Source of the DNA: Neobacillus endophyticus
GTDB taxonomy: Bacteria; Bacillota; Bacilli; Bacillales; Cytobacillaceae
Length of the DNA: 64,000 nt
Direction of reading: 5' to 3'
Assembly (NCBI RefSeq): GCF_013248975.1
Contig: NZ_JABRWH010000002.1
Location: 124,001-188,000, forward strand
The position numbers were made by a program, and so were the translations under genes. Positions 9,018-17,532 of this stretch are shown one piece after another (position 1 is the stretch's first letter; the number at the start of each line of letters is the position of its first letter). Below the pieces are notes generated by a model. It worked only from the letters and a program-made list of their open reading frames with translations. It was not told the origin of the DNA and did no database searches.

Positions 9018-9377
9018 ATGCGATTGAGTATAGGAGGGGTTATCATCAGAAAATATGTTGTTTTTGCTTTGGTTATAGTAATGGTATTGTTTTTATTTGT
9101 AGGATTGATTTCAAAAAAGGAAGCACATAGTATATCAAACGAAAAGGAAAACGATGTAAGGAAAATAGCTTGGAATTACATTCCAAAATCAGAAATACCA
9201 CATATTGTCGGTAGTTGGAAAGATGCAAAAGTTTATAAACGACCTCTAAGACAATTTAATATGAAACAAGTCTATATTGTTAGCTTTCCAACAAATGAGA
9301 ATCCTTCACTTGGTGACTATGCAATCTATATAGATATTAATACAAAGAAATTCCTTGGTATTGGACTAAGGGACTAA
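9018..9377 (+). CDS. Hypothetical membrane-anchored extracytoplasmic protein; possible AUC start
   Basis: 119 aa if started at ATG 9018, which has no RBS. A perfect AGGAGG (9032-9037) lies inside that frame and points to ATC 9045 with 7-nt spacing, giving IRKYVVFALVIVMVLFLFVG as the N-terminal signal anchor. The rest is a small soluble domain with KIAWNYIPKSEIPHIVGSW and a C-terminal DYAIYIDINTKKFLGIGLRD, which suggests a beta-rich outside domain. No family recognised. A mutated ATG or a true AUC start are both possible. A terminator follows at 9491. Confidence 0.6.
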   Translation: MRLSIGGVIIRKYVVFALVIVMVLFLFVGLISKKEAHSISNEKENDVRKIAWNYIPKSEIPHIVGSWKDAKVYKRPLRQFNMKQVYIVSFPTNENPSLGDYAIYIDINTKKFLGIGLRD

Positions 9378-9427
9378 AAACCAGTTCACATTTCTTTTTT
9401 AACGTAAAAGGTTGTGAAGGATTGTTC

Positions 9428-9496
9428 TTAAGCTAACGGGGGCAAGAGTTTAATAACGATATTCAATTATCGGGCGCATTTATGTAGTAACAAAAA
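9428..9496. repeat. GGGCGC repeat family, composite copy
   Basis: Two units in tandem: AAGCTAACGGGGGCAAGAG and TTCAATTATCGGGCGC, joined by TTTAATAACGATA. The same order recurs at 13295-13365. Confidence 0.55.
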
Positions 9497-9536
9497 ATCC
9501 TAATTTCACATTAAATTGGGTAAAATTAGGATTTTT
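9491..9536. terminator. Bidirectional terminator
   Basis: AAAAATCCTAATTT pairs with AAATTAGGATTTTT around a 16-nt loop; T-rich on either strand. Confidence 0.8.
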
Positions 9537-9550
9537 AATATTGAAAATTC

Positions 9551-9592
9551 CTTAACGTTGTAAACCCGCATTTCCCAACGCTACCCCTGCCT
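9551..9592. repeat. Dispersed repeat copy C (CTTAACGTTGTAAA family)
   Basis: CTTAACGTTGTAAACCCGCA followed by TTTCCCAACGCTACCCCTGCC. It matches copy B (43138-43175) and, inverted, copy A (4613-4666), but has no IS231-like end attached. Confidence 0.5.
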
Positions 9593-9729
9593 TCATTAAA
9601 ATGGGCTTTTTTGTTTCGTTAAATAAAACAGATTCATAACCTAAAAGTTATTTTTACGGTTTGTTAAAGTACCTTAAGGAAAATAGAAGAATTGCTGGCA
9701 AAATGAAATAACCTGAACCTTTAGTTTTA

Positions 9730-10422
9730 CTACAATGTAGTGGGATCAAACATAAATTCATTGCCTATGGCTGAACGTCCCAAATTGGTTAATTGTATAG
9801 AACGACGAATGGCTCCTTTTTCAACCCAACCTAGATCAATGAGACGTTGTGTAATTGATATCGCCAACGGCCCTGCTAAATGATGTTTTCGAACTGTCCA
9901 ATCAATATGAAGAGGAACGGCTTCAGGATTCACTTTTTTAGGTAAGGGATGGATACCAAATTCTCGTAACCATTGTTTTCCTTTATCAGTCAATTGATAA
10001 AACTCCCCTAAATCACGGAGATATCCCAACTCAATCAATGCTTCTGTAAGTGCAACACCCAATTTTCCTGCTAAATGATCATAACAGGTACGAGCATAAT
10101 CCAGAGCCTTTTTGTGGCTGGATTGACGTAGAGATCGTACTTTCACAGGTGGCGAAACTACAGCAATTGCCTCCATAACTTGAGCAACCTCCGGTCCAGC
10201 AAGTTTGTAATAACGATGACGTCCCTGAACTTCCACACTAATAAGTGAGCCTTCAACCAGTTTTGCTAAATGAGCACTCGCCGTTTGCGGAGATACACCA
10301 GATAGGGTTGCAAGTTCACCGGCTGTTAATGCCTGACCATCTGCCAGGGCTATTAGGATCGTTGTTCGTGTGGGGTCACCTATGAGTGAGGCTGTAGAGG
10401 AGATATTAGAATACATCGTCAT
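9730..10422 (-). CDS. ArsR-type winged-helix transcriptional regulator
   Basis: About 230 aa. An N-terminal HTH of ArsR type (SLIGDPTRTTILIALADG, then LSGVSPQTASAHLAKLVEG as recognition helix) is followed by a long C-terminal region typical of the larger regulators annotated beside efflux pumps. The start at ATG 10422 has a GGAAGGAG site; the longer frame to 10446 does not. It is transcribed divergently from the MFS pump at 10562, and an inverted repeat lies over the shared promoter region. It probably represses that pump and itself. The inducer is unknown; no clear metal-binding cysteine pair is present. Confidence 0.85.
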   Translation of the reverse strand: MTMYSNISSTASLIGDPTRTTILIALADGQALTAGELATLSGVSPQTASAHLAKLVEGSLISVEVQGRHRYYKLAGPEVAQVMEAIAVVSPPVKVRSLRQSSHKKALDYARTCYDHLAGKLGVALTEALIELGYLRDLGEFYQLTDKGKQWLREFGIHPLPKKVNPEAVPLHIDWTVRKHHLAGPLAISITQRLIDLGWVEKGAIRRSIQLTNLGRSAIGNEFMFDPTTL

Positions 10423-10452
10423 GTTAAAGCCACTCCTTCCAAACAATCATAT

Positions 10453-10508
10453 AAAAATTATATCATTTCGACATTTCGATGAAACGTGAAATGTTAGGAC
10501 TATATAAT
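10453..10508. promoter_or_regulatory. Divergent promoters with an inverted-repeat operator
   Basis: ACATTTC (10471-10477) and GAAATGT (10488-10494) form an inverted repeat, with an extra CATTTCG half-site next to it. Minus strand: TATAAT at about 10457-10462 with TTTCAT upstream. Plus strand: TATAAT at 10503-10508 for the MFS gene. Binding here would block both promoters. Confidence 0.55.
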
Positions 10509-10561
10509 TGTGATAGTTGCTATCAAAACGAATACTCATTGGAAATAGGAGTGATTTAATT

Positions 10562-11980
10562 ATGAGAAAGGACAGGATACAAACGAACCAAACTGATCAA
10601 ATGATTGTACTTACAGCAGGTATTGGAATGTTCTTATCTACTTTGGATACAGGGATTATTAACGTGGCATTACCCACATTGGTACAGTCTTTCAATTCCT
10701 CAATTACTGTTATGACCTGGACTATTACGATGTATACGTTGGCTCTGGTTGGGACTATTATTATTTTTGGACGTTTAAGTGATAAGTATGGACGTTTAAA
10801 GATTTATGCTTCAGGCCTCATTGTATTTTTCATGGCTTCCATACTTTGTGGTCTATCTACCTCCCCAGGTGAATTGATCACATTCCGTACCCTTCAAGGA
10901 ATTGGTGCTGCTATGTTACAGGGAACTGCTGTAGCCATTATTACCACTGCAATTCCAAAAGAGCGACAAGGAGTAGCTCTAGGAACATTAGGAGTTCTAT
11001 TGGGGCTAGGGCCGGTTCTTGGTCCAAGTATTGGGGGGTTTTTAATCTCCTTGGGAAGCTGGAGATGGATTTTTTTTATCAATATACCCATCACTTTAGT
11101 AGGTTTATTAGGCTGTACTATAGTCTTTAAAAAAGTAAAGGAATCAAGAAACGCCATCCAAATTGATTTGCCGGGCAGTATATTATTGGGCTTTTCCGTA
11201 TTAGCCCTACTCCGAGGGCTTTCAATGTTATCTACATCAGGAATTGTAAGCATTGAGTCCCTCGGACCTATTATGCTTTTTGCAATTTTATTTGTACTAT
11301 TCTTCTTTTGGGAGAGAAAAGCGAAAGAACCTATTGTGAATTTAAAGCTATTCCTGCATGGTGATTTTGCTGCACCCGTTTTGGGGATATTTGTACTTGG
11401 TGGGGCAACCTCACTAGGTTTTATTGTTCCTCCTTACTTTTTAGAACAAGTGTCAAAGCTTGAACCATGGCAAGCTGGCCTAGTCAATTTGTCTGCCCCT
11501 TTAGGGCTTGTTTTAATGTCTAAAGTATCCGGACGGTTAATTGAAAAAGCAGGCACTACTCGCCTTATGATGATTGGCCTTATTATTATGGCTGTTACTT
11601 ATGGAATTCTCGGTATAATGCAATCGAATTGGAGTCCGTCTCTAATTGCAACATTGTTAATGTTATACGGGGTTGGTGCAGGCTTTTTTGTACCACCCAA
11701 TACTTCGGCTATTATGAGTGCAGTTGGTCGAGAGATTCAGGGAACAATAGGTGCTTTTCAGCGAATGATGCAAAATCTTGGAATTGCCCTGTATGCAACG
11801 ATAGCCTCAGTGTTTATCCGAACCCATTCGCATTCAGGTATAGAGACAATCATGAGTGGTTTTCGAGAAGCATGGATATTTGCGTCTGGAACCATTTTGT
11901 TGAGTCTACTGATTTTTATATTTGTTTTTAGACGTAATCCTATAAATCAAACTTCCGATATCTACAAGCATACCGACTAA
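10562..11980 (+). CDS. MFS multidrug efflux transporter, EmrB/QacA (DHA2, 14-helix) family
   Basis: 472 aa from ATG 10562, behind ATAGGAG; a longer frame from 10517 has no RBS. Motif A is intact (FGRLSDKYGRLKIY, loop 2-3) and motif C follows (LGLGPVLGPSIGG, helix 5). The N-terminal TLDTGIINVALPTL is typical of proton-driven drug antiporters of this family. Fourteen hydrophobic segments fit the length. It sits in the membrane and likely exports a hydrophobic or cationic compound. Its divergent neighbour is the ArsR-type regulator. A terminator follows at 12032. Confidence 0.92.
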   Translation: MRKDRIQTNQTDQMIVLTAGIGMFLSTLDTGIINVALPTLVQSFNSSITVMTWTITMYTLALVGTIIIFGRLSDKYGRLKIYASGLIVFFMASILCGLSTSPGELITFRTLQGIGAAMLQGTAVAIITTAIPKERQGVALGTLGVLLGLGPVLGPSIGGFLISLGSWRWIFFINIPITLVGLLGCTIVFKKVKESRNAIQIDLPGSILLGFSVLALLRGLSMLSTSGIVSIESLGPIMLFAILFVLFFFWERKAKEPIVNLKLFLHGDFAAPVLGIFVLGGATSLGFIVPPYFLEQVSKLEPWQAGLVNLSAPLGLVLMSKVSGRLIEKAGTTRLMMIGLIIMAVTYGILGIMQSNWSPSLIATLLMLYGVGAGFFVPPNTSAIMSAVGREIQGTIGAFQRMMQNLGIALYATIASVFIRTHSHSGIETIMSGFREAWIFASGTILLSLLIFIFVFRRNPINQTSDIYKHTD

Positions 11981-12000
11981 TATATAATTTTAAATTTCAG

Positions 12001-12065
12001 TTATTCCATTATAGGGCGCAAGAATTGAACAACGATGGACTGTTTTCAGCAGTCCATTTTTCTTG
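12001..12065 (+). terminator. GGGCGC repeat followed by the terminator of the MFS gene
   Basis: TTCCATTATAGGGCGCAAG (repeat family) precedes TGGACT-GTTTTCAGC-AGTCCA and a T-run at 12055-12062. The repeat family is often placed just before a terminator in this window. Confidence 0.7.
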
Positions 12066-12187
12066 ATCTTTAATCAGGTAAAGGGCAATTTAGCGAAAAA
12101 AGTAGCTGAAATAATATGTTGTCCTTGACCCATTGTGTATCAAATAAAAAAGCTAGGAAACGTTCCTAACGTCCAGTTTCTGGAAAA

Positions 12188-13207
12188 TTATTTATTACTC
12201 CTGTCCTTTGCAATCGATTCTCGGTCACTTGCTGTTGGAGGCTGTTCCAACCACCCATTTTTGATCATCAGTTGGGCGCCGTCTTCTGCAAAATGCAACA
12301 GTTCTATCATGAGCCGTAAGTAATCAGCCCCTATATCTCTTCTGGCATTCACACTGAGCGCCGACCCGTAATAAGAAAGGCTAAGTTGCGTCGATAATTG
12401 GATTTGAAACATCATGTATTTATCGGAAAAAGTCGTTGACGTGGAATCCGTGATCATCGATTGCCAGGAAAAAGGCGAATTTAAATGATCTTCTTCCAAG
12501 ACTGATTCAAATAGTTTAATGTGTTTATTGGCAATACCGAGACCCCGTTTGAAATGTTCGCGTGCTTCATTCGAATGAGCAACTTGAATAAATCCAACTT
12601 TTAACGCCGCATGCAAGTGCATTTTGAGCATGTTAAAGGAAATATCGCCAATTTCAATCGCATTCAGCGGACGTCGCCTCCCCAACCAACCGGTTAAAAA
12701 TCCTTGTCGCTGGACAAAATCGATTGCATCGGGCGGTGTCAACACAGGAGGGCGTGTAAACAGTCCTTTTGAAAGCATCAAATGAATGGATTGATCAAAA
12801 AGCGCCATCGTTTCTGACATGCAGGTGATGTAATACTTCCGTATGTCAGAACGGACAGATGTACTAACTGTCAAGGCATAGCCGGTCAATCCCTGAAGCG
12901 TCATAACATAGAGATAATTCAGGTAAAAAGGATCTTGAAAAAGGCGAGGCGCGTGAATATTCACGTCATCGGTTTCAGTAAATCCTCGCGGTATCGGGTG
13001 TTGTTCAAGGGTCATGAATTCGGTAATGGCTTGGATATGCTGCTCTGTTATGGCAAGGGCAGTTCTGTAAATAGACTGAACGTCAGGATCATCGATATGT
13101 TCAAGAGCATACCGAAAGAAACACTTGTTCATGGTATCTGTCTGATATTGTGTCCAAAGGCTTGCCATTTCCGGAGCAGTTAATCGAATTTGGTTATTTG
13201 TCTCCAA
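12188..13207 (-). CDS. DUF3231 family protein (tandem ferritin-like helical domains)
   Basis: 339 aa, typical length. The two halves are homologous: LTAPEMASLWTQYQTDTM... in the first and WQSMITDSTSTTFSDKYM... in the second. Conserved phrases include DAIDFVQRQGFLTGWLGRRRPL and ISFNMLKMHLH. DUF3231 proteins are common in spore formers; their function is not established. TTG start with a GGAGG site 8 nt upstream. A second family member, which is frameshifted, lies at 38127-39132. No operon partner. Confidence 0.9.
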   Translation of the reverse strand: METNNQIRLTAPEMASLWTQYQTDTMNKCFFRYALEHIDDPDVQSIYRTALAITEQHIQAITEFMTLEQHPIPRGFTETDDVNIHAPRLFQDPFYLNYLYVMTLQGLTGYALTVSTSVRSDIRKYYITCMSETMALFDQSIHLMLSKGLFTRPPVLTPPDAIDFVQRQGFLTGWLGRRRPLNAIEIGDISFNMLKMHLHAALKVGFIQVAHSNEAREHFKRGLGIANKHIKLFESVLEEDHLNSPFSWQSMITDSTSTTFSDKYMMFQIQLSTQLSLSYYGSALSVNARRDIGADYLRLMIELLHFAEDGAQLMIKNGWLEQPPTASDRESIAKDRSNK

Positions 13208-13294
13208 GTTTCATCCTCCGATTTACAATAATAGTTAGTGTTTTTATTGTTTTCTCAGAGAATATAAAATATGCAAAAAGTTGGAAACACCAAC

Positions 13295-13365
13295 AACCTG
13301 TAGCGAAACGGGGAGCATTACTAACGATCTTCAACAATTGGGCGCTATTCAGTAACAAGAATGTA
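13295..13365. repeat. GGGCGC repeat family, composite copy
   Basis: GTAGCGAAACGGGGAGCATT then TTCAACAATTGGGCGCTATT, the same two-unit order as at 9428-9496. Confidence 0.5.
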
Positions 13366-13515
13366 TAGCTTTGATACGAGTGATTTTGGGATGAATATTT
13401 GATAATGCACCTAGTTCCGACTTTTATTTTAATGCATTATTCTTAGCATACCGATAGAAAAATAGACAAGAAGTTAGGATATAGAAGAAGCTGAGTCGAA
13501 ATCGTGAATACAAAT

Positions 13516-13557
13516 AAAAGCAACTCTTTTTGTAGAGTTGCTTTTATTCTTTTTATT
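13516..13557. terminator. Terminator downstream of the Hsp20 gene, T-rich on both strands
   Basis: AAAAGCAACTCT / AGAGTTGCTTTT with a 6-nt loop. Confidence 0.85.
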
Positions 13558-13565
13558 ATAAATGT

Positions 13566-14267
13566 CTATTGTAGGAGTGTTTCGTTAACATTAACTTTCC
13601 GTCTTGCTTGACTTGATTTAGGCATTTTAATTTCTAAAACTCCATTTGTTAAGGTAGCTTCACATAATTCTGGACGAATATCAGTGGGTAAAGATACTAC
13701 TCTATGGTAGATTCCTTGACCAGATTGAGCTTGAATGGATACTGAATTATCATTTAAAGATATATTAATATTTCTTTGATCAGCATTTGGCAATTCACAT
13801 GCCAAAACTACTTCGCTACTTGTTTCTGATAAATCTACACTAGGCTGAATAATGTTTGATTGCTGTGTAGATACCAAATTCCCCATGATTTGTTGTTGAG
13901 GAACAAAAGCTTGTCCAACGATTGGTTGTAATGGATACGTTGGACTTATGGCATGTGTTGCTACTATTGCTTGTCCAAAAGTTGGTTGTAGAGGATATGT
14001 TGAATTAATTATAGCATTTGTGGGTACTAACGCTTGTTGCAATGTAGGATTATAGGTCAACTGTTGAAGTGTAGGATTTAATTGTCCATTTAATATGGCT
14101 TGATTTGCCTGAGCCATTAATTGATTTGTTACATTTGATTGTACCATGCCTTGCTGTAATGATAAAGCTTGTGTAGTTTGGGGAAAATTAGATTGAGCTG
14201 ACATCATTTCAGGTCTAAAGGTGACTGTATTCTGATTTTGACTTACCGCTTGTAACTGAACTCTCAT
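13566..14267 (-). CDS. Hsp20/alpha-crystallin domain protein with a Gln/Asn-rich repeat region
   Basis: 233 aa. The alpha-crystallin domain is C-terminal (~residues 143-225): SSEVVLACELPNADQRNINI, HRVVSLPTDI and the signature TLTNGVLEIKMPK. The first ~140 residues are unusual for an Hsp20: low-complexity, Gln/Asn-rich, with internal repeats NPTLQQLTY / NPTLQQALV and STYPLQPTFGQAIV / PTYPLQPIVGQAFV. Such architecture recalls CotM-like or spore-associated small heat-shock proteins, but this is inference. Start ATG 14267 behind AGGAGG. Confidence 0.82.
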   Translation of the reverse strand: MRVQLQAVSQNQNTVTFRPEMMSAQSNFPQTTQALSLQQGMVQSNVTNQLMAQANQAILNGQLNPTLQQLTYNPTLQQALVPTNAIINSTYPLQPTFGQAIVATHAISPTYPLQPIVGQAFVPQQQIMGNLVSTQQSNIIQPSVDLSETSSEVVLACELPNADQRNINISLNDNSVSIQAQSGQGIYHRVVSLPTDIRPELCEATLTNGVLEIKMPKSSQARRKVNVNETLLQ

Positions 14268-14421
14268 AATAAAATAACCCTCCTAATTAATCATAAATAA
14301 AGGTGAATGCTTTTAAAGCACAAAAAATATTTTTACCCTCTTTTTATAAAAAATACTTAAAATTTTTAAGCATAGTTTATTTATACTTGTTTAACCCTAA
14401 AAAAGGATTTTAGAAGGGGAA

Positions 14422-15486
14422 GTGAGTATATTGTTAAATGATCGAATCGAATTAATAAAAGAGATTGAAGAAAGAAGAAGATCTAAGGTGATTGTTTATA
14501 TAACTGGTGATCGTCCGAATCTTGGTGCTAGAATTGCTCCTGACGTTTTACGCCCTCTTGCAAAGCATTTAAGCCTTATAGGTAATCAAAAAAGAATTGA
14601 TCTTTTTTTATATACAAGAGGTGGAGATGTTATCACTCCAGTAAGAATAAATTATCTTCTAAGGGAGTTTGCGAAGGAGTTTAATGTAATCGTGCCTTAT
14701 AAAGCTTATAGTGCAGGAACACTGCTTTGTTTAGGTGCCGATAACATATTAATGGGTGTTTTAGGAGAATTGGGGCCAATTGACCCAAGTGTAGCAAATC
14801 AGTTTAATCCGTCTGATCCTAATAATCCTAACGCAAAAATACCGATTAGCGTCGAGGATGTTTTCGCCTATCTTTCATTAGCCCGTGAAAGAGCTGATCA
14901 AGTAGGCAACAAAGGAATGAGCGATGTCTTTAATACATTAACAAACAATATTCACCCACTTGCTTTAGGGAATATTCACAGGAATTATACTTTAATAAGA
15001 AACCTTGCTGAGAAAGTTTTAAGATTAAAAAATTCACCTCCCTCCGATCAGCAAATAAAAGACATAGTCGATATATTGACAGAAAAACTCTATACACATT
15101 CATATATTATTTCGAGAAAAGAAGCGAGTGACATCGGATTACCTATTCAATGCCCCGAAGACGAACTGACGTCAATATTTTGGTCACTTTACAAATCATA
15201 TGAAAAAGAACTTAAATTAAAAGAACCTTTTATTCCAGATGAGTTTTTAATTCATCGTGAAAATGAAATTGATTTCGAAGCTGTAAGTGGTTGCCTTGAA
15301 AGTACTGAAGCCATTGATGTATTTAAGTTTTATGGCTCTATTCAAAGAATAATTAAGAATAATCAGCAAATGGTTAATATTAATATTAGAAAAGAGCAGT
15401 GGGAAAAAATTAAAACACCTTCTCATAATCGATTAAAACTAACAAATTCAGTCTTGGGAAAGGAAGATTTAATTGATAATCAATAA
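14422..15486 (+). CDS. SDH-family Clp-fold serine protease
   Basis: 354 aa, GTG start behind AAGGGGA. It matches the serine dehydrogenase proteinase (SDH_sah) family of the ClpP/SppA crotonase-like fold: LFLYTRGGDVITPVRINYLL (oxyanion strand), the probable nucleophile Ser in YKAYSAGTLLCLGAD and GELGPIDPSVANQFNP. No signal peptide or transmembrane helix, so it is cytosolic or peripheral. The C-terminal third is helical. A 55-codon frame overlaps its last 14 bp and may be co-translated. Substrate unknown. Confidence 0.85.
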   Translation: MSILLNDRIELIKEIEERRRSKVIVYITGDRPNLGARIAPDVLRPLAKHLSLIGNQKRIDLFLYTRGGDVITPVRINYLLREFAKEFNVIVPYKAYSAGTLLCLGADNILMGVLGELGPIDPSVANQFNPSDPNNPNAKIPISVEDVFAYLSLARERADQVGNKGMSDVFNTLTNNIHPLALGNIHRNYTLIRNLAEKVLRLKNSPPSDQQIKDIVDILTEKLYTHSYIISRKEASDIGLPIQCPEDELTSIFWSLYKSYEKELKLKEPFIPDEFLIHRENEIDFEAVSGCLESTEAIDVFKFYGSIQRIIKNNQQMVNINIRKEQWEKIKTPSHNRLKLTNSVLGKEDLIDNQ

Positions 15487-15640
15487 TTCAAATAAAACAA
15501 AAGATAAAAAATATACTATTTCGTCAAATACCAGTGGGTATATTTCTTTTTCCCAAAATGTTAATGTTCATTTGCCTTCCTATTTAGAAAATAATATTAC
15601 AGTTGAAAAATCAGGTTATGAGTCAAGTGGTGATTTATGA
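15473..15640 (+). CDS. Small 55-aa protein overlapping the protease gene
   Basis: TTG start at 15473 with AAGGAAG upstream and a 14-bp overlap with the protease stop, an arrangement that suits translational coupling. The peptide begins LIINNSNKTKDKKYTISSNT and ends KSGYESSGDL; the middle (GYISFSQNVNVHLPSYLEN) has alternating hydrophobic residues like beta strands. Not recognised. It could be a partner of the protease, or a fortuitous frame. Confidence 0.45.
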   Translation: MIINNSNKTKDKKYTISSNTSGYISFSQNVNVHLPSYLENNITVEKSGYESSGDL

Positions 15641-15805
15641 ATTTAAACTGACACCTTTAAACTACTCACACATTTTTTTGATTGGTGCTTAAATGAGGTT
15701 ACTAGGAGTACGGCAAGAATTTGTTCTTTTTTGGGCAGGAAAAGGATTGAAAGATGCCGTTAAATATTTACGGTGAATCGTAACATAAATAAGGAAATTC
15801 ACTCT

Positions 15806-15838
15806 TCAACAATCGGGCGCGATTGTGGAATAAGACAA
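15806..15838. repeat. GGGCGC palindromic repeat, best-conserved copy
   Basis: TTCAACAATCGGGCGC plus GATTGTGGAATAAG; the arms CAATCG / CGATTG surround the GGCG core. Confidence 0.65.
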
Positions 15839-15845
15839 ATCAAAA

Positions 15846-15887
15846 GAAGCCAATTCCTTAAATAATTAGGAATCGGCTTTTTATTAC
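15846..15887. terminator. Bidirectional terminator
   Basis: AAGCCAATTCCT / AGGAATCGGCTT stem (one mismatch), then TTTTTATT. Confidence 0.75.
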
Positions 15888-16016
15888 AATAAAAACCCTT
15901 GATTACCGTCTTCCATGACTTCACCAAGGGGAAAAAGTATGAATCTTTAAGATGTTACCAACTTTTCGATTGTTTGTAAATATTCATAACATGAATTTTA
16001 TGGCTGTTTTCTTACA

Positions 16017-16336
16017 TTAGAATTTAAAAGTTCTTTTTAGGAATTTTGTTTTGTTTTCGATTACCCCGTACCTGATCCTTTTTACACAAAATTTTTCGCT
16101 CAAATATACATTTGCTTCTAAATCTTGATCAAAAAAAAGATTGGGCTTCTCTAAGAAAGAAATGACTTCTTCTCCATCGTAAATTCTGGAATTTAATTGT
16201 TCCTTTGCCTGAGAAAAACGATATCTTTTCCTTTGTAATAATATTCATCATAGCCATTCTCGTCTTTTTCACTCTTGTCTTCAAAAGGAATACAGTCAAT
16301 AAAATAGACGTTTCCTTTAATTTTTATTGACTCCAT
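16017..16336 (-). pseudogene. Frameshifted hypothetical gene (~106 aa intact)
   Basis: From ATG 16336 the frame reads MESIKIKGNVYFIDCIPFED ... YYYKGKDIVF and then stops after RQRNN. In the +1 frame from the same point it continues SQAKEQLNSRIYDGEEVISF ... KFCVKRIRYGVIENKTKF to a stop at 16017. Adding one T to the T5 run at the junction restores one frame. Not recognised; no membrane segment. No strong RBS. ATTCAACATCGAC lies upstream (16371-16398), as also near the fragment at 6463. Confidence 0.5.
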
Positions 16337-16424
16337 ATAACAACACACCCATTTTAATAAATTTATCAAAATTCAACATCGACATTTAACAGAGCCAAAA
16401 AATGAAAAATCCATACTTATTATT

Positions 16425-17465
16425 TTATTTTCCTGAAGGATTTTTCATCTTCCTATACAATTTGAATAAGAAAAAAGCACAACCTAATAGAAGAATTAGT
16501 AAACTGCCGACAACCCCGAAGACCCATTTAGGAATATAACTTTCTATAGTCTTCTGTCCAGTTAAATCCTGATATTGTTTTTGTTCCTTAACACCAATAT
16601 TAAAAGTCAATTCCTTTTGTAAAAGATGAATTTGATTACCTTTTAGGTTTATACGCACAGTGTAGGTTCCAGGTTCAGGGTATCCATTCATCCATCTGTA
16701 TTTAAACTGAAAAGGTTCATTTGGTGCAAAGGTAATCCCAGATAAAGGAGCACTCCATATAGTCTTACCTTGTTTCAAAAGACTAATAGTTCCATTTACG
16801 TCATTCAATAATACTTGGCTTTTATTAAATCCTCTTATATTTAAGGAAGGACCAGATGGCTCATTTACAACAGATGGTGTCTTCCAATTAATTTGTGTTC
16901 TTACCGAACCAGGTACTAAGACTTCTACTGCAATAACTCTTCGAACTTGCTGTTGAATTTCGACAGAAATATTTGCATTTTTAGTGTTTGTTTTCCTGCT
17001 TACAGGTGGATGATCTGTCAAAGATATTCCAACTATATAGTCCCCGGCATTTGTTTTATTGGGTATTTCAATTTTAAAAGGTATCTTTTTATTTGATTTA
17101 GGGGAAAGTATTACATCATTATCAAGTCCTTTAATCCAAGTAGTAGATAAAGGCTGATTTTCATAAGAAATCCCCCCGTTTATAGCCGTAATGGATTTTA
17201 CGATGGAGGGATGTATCGTAATGGAATAATTGTTAGGATTGGATAAAATTAAAGTATCAGATAAAGTATTTCCAGCTTTCCCGTTTTCATAAAAATAGGA
17301 AGAAATCTGTGGGTTTACTTTACTAGGTTGTGCTGGGAGTGCTTCAAAATCTAATCCATTACCATTAGTTTTTTGGCTTGGTTCATCAGCATAAACAAAT
17401 ATTCCTAATGAAAAAGTACACATAACAATAACTAAGGATTGGATAAATACTCTTATTCTTTTCAT
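16425..17465 (-). CDS. DUF916/WxL-interacting surface protein with C-terminal membrane anchor
   Basis: 346 aa from ATG 17465, which follows a GAGGAGG site; the longer open frame to 17588 overlaps the WxL gene and its terminator. Signal peptide at residues 1-26 (SLVIVMCTFSLGIFVYA). The first Ig-like domain contains GNTLSDTLILSNPNNYSITI and GGISYENQP, then a second beta domain and a C-terminal helix (VFGVVGSLLILLLGCAFF) with a Lys/Arg tail. These features fit DUF916 proteins, which pair with WxL-domain proteins to display them on peptidoglycan. Located directly behind the WxL gene; a hairpin terminator between them should reduce its transcription. Confidence 0.88.
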   Translation of the reverse strand: MKRIRVFIQSLVIVMCTFSLGIFVYADEPSQKTNGNGLDFEALPAQPSKVNPQISSYFYENGKAGNTLSDTLILSNPNNYSITIHPSIVKSITAINGGISYENQPLSTTWIKGLDNDVILSPKSNKKIPFKIEIPNKTNAGDYIVGISLTDHPPVSRKTNTKNANISVEIQQQVRRVIAVEVLVPGSVRTQINWKTPSVVNEPSGPSLNIRGFNKSQVLLNDVNGTISLLKQGKTIWSAPLSGITFAPNEPFQFKYRWMNGYPEPGTYTVRINLKGNQIHLLQKELTFNIGVKEQKQYQDLTGQKTIESYIPKWVFGVVGSLLILLLGCAFFLFKLYRKMKNPSGK

Positions 17466-17481
17466 AAAGTACTCCCTCCTC

Positions 17482-17512
17482 TTAAAAAAGCCCCATTCCT
17501 TTCGAATAGGGC
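17482..17512 (-). terminator. Terminator between the WxL and DUF916 genes
   Basis: On the minus strand GCCCTATTC-GAAAG-GAATGGGGC is followed by six T. It probably gives higher WxL than DUF916 expression, by partial read-through. Confidence 0.8.
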
Positions 17513-17532
17513 ATGATATTATAATTAGATAA

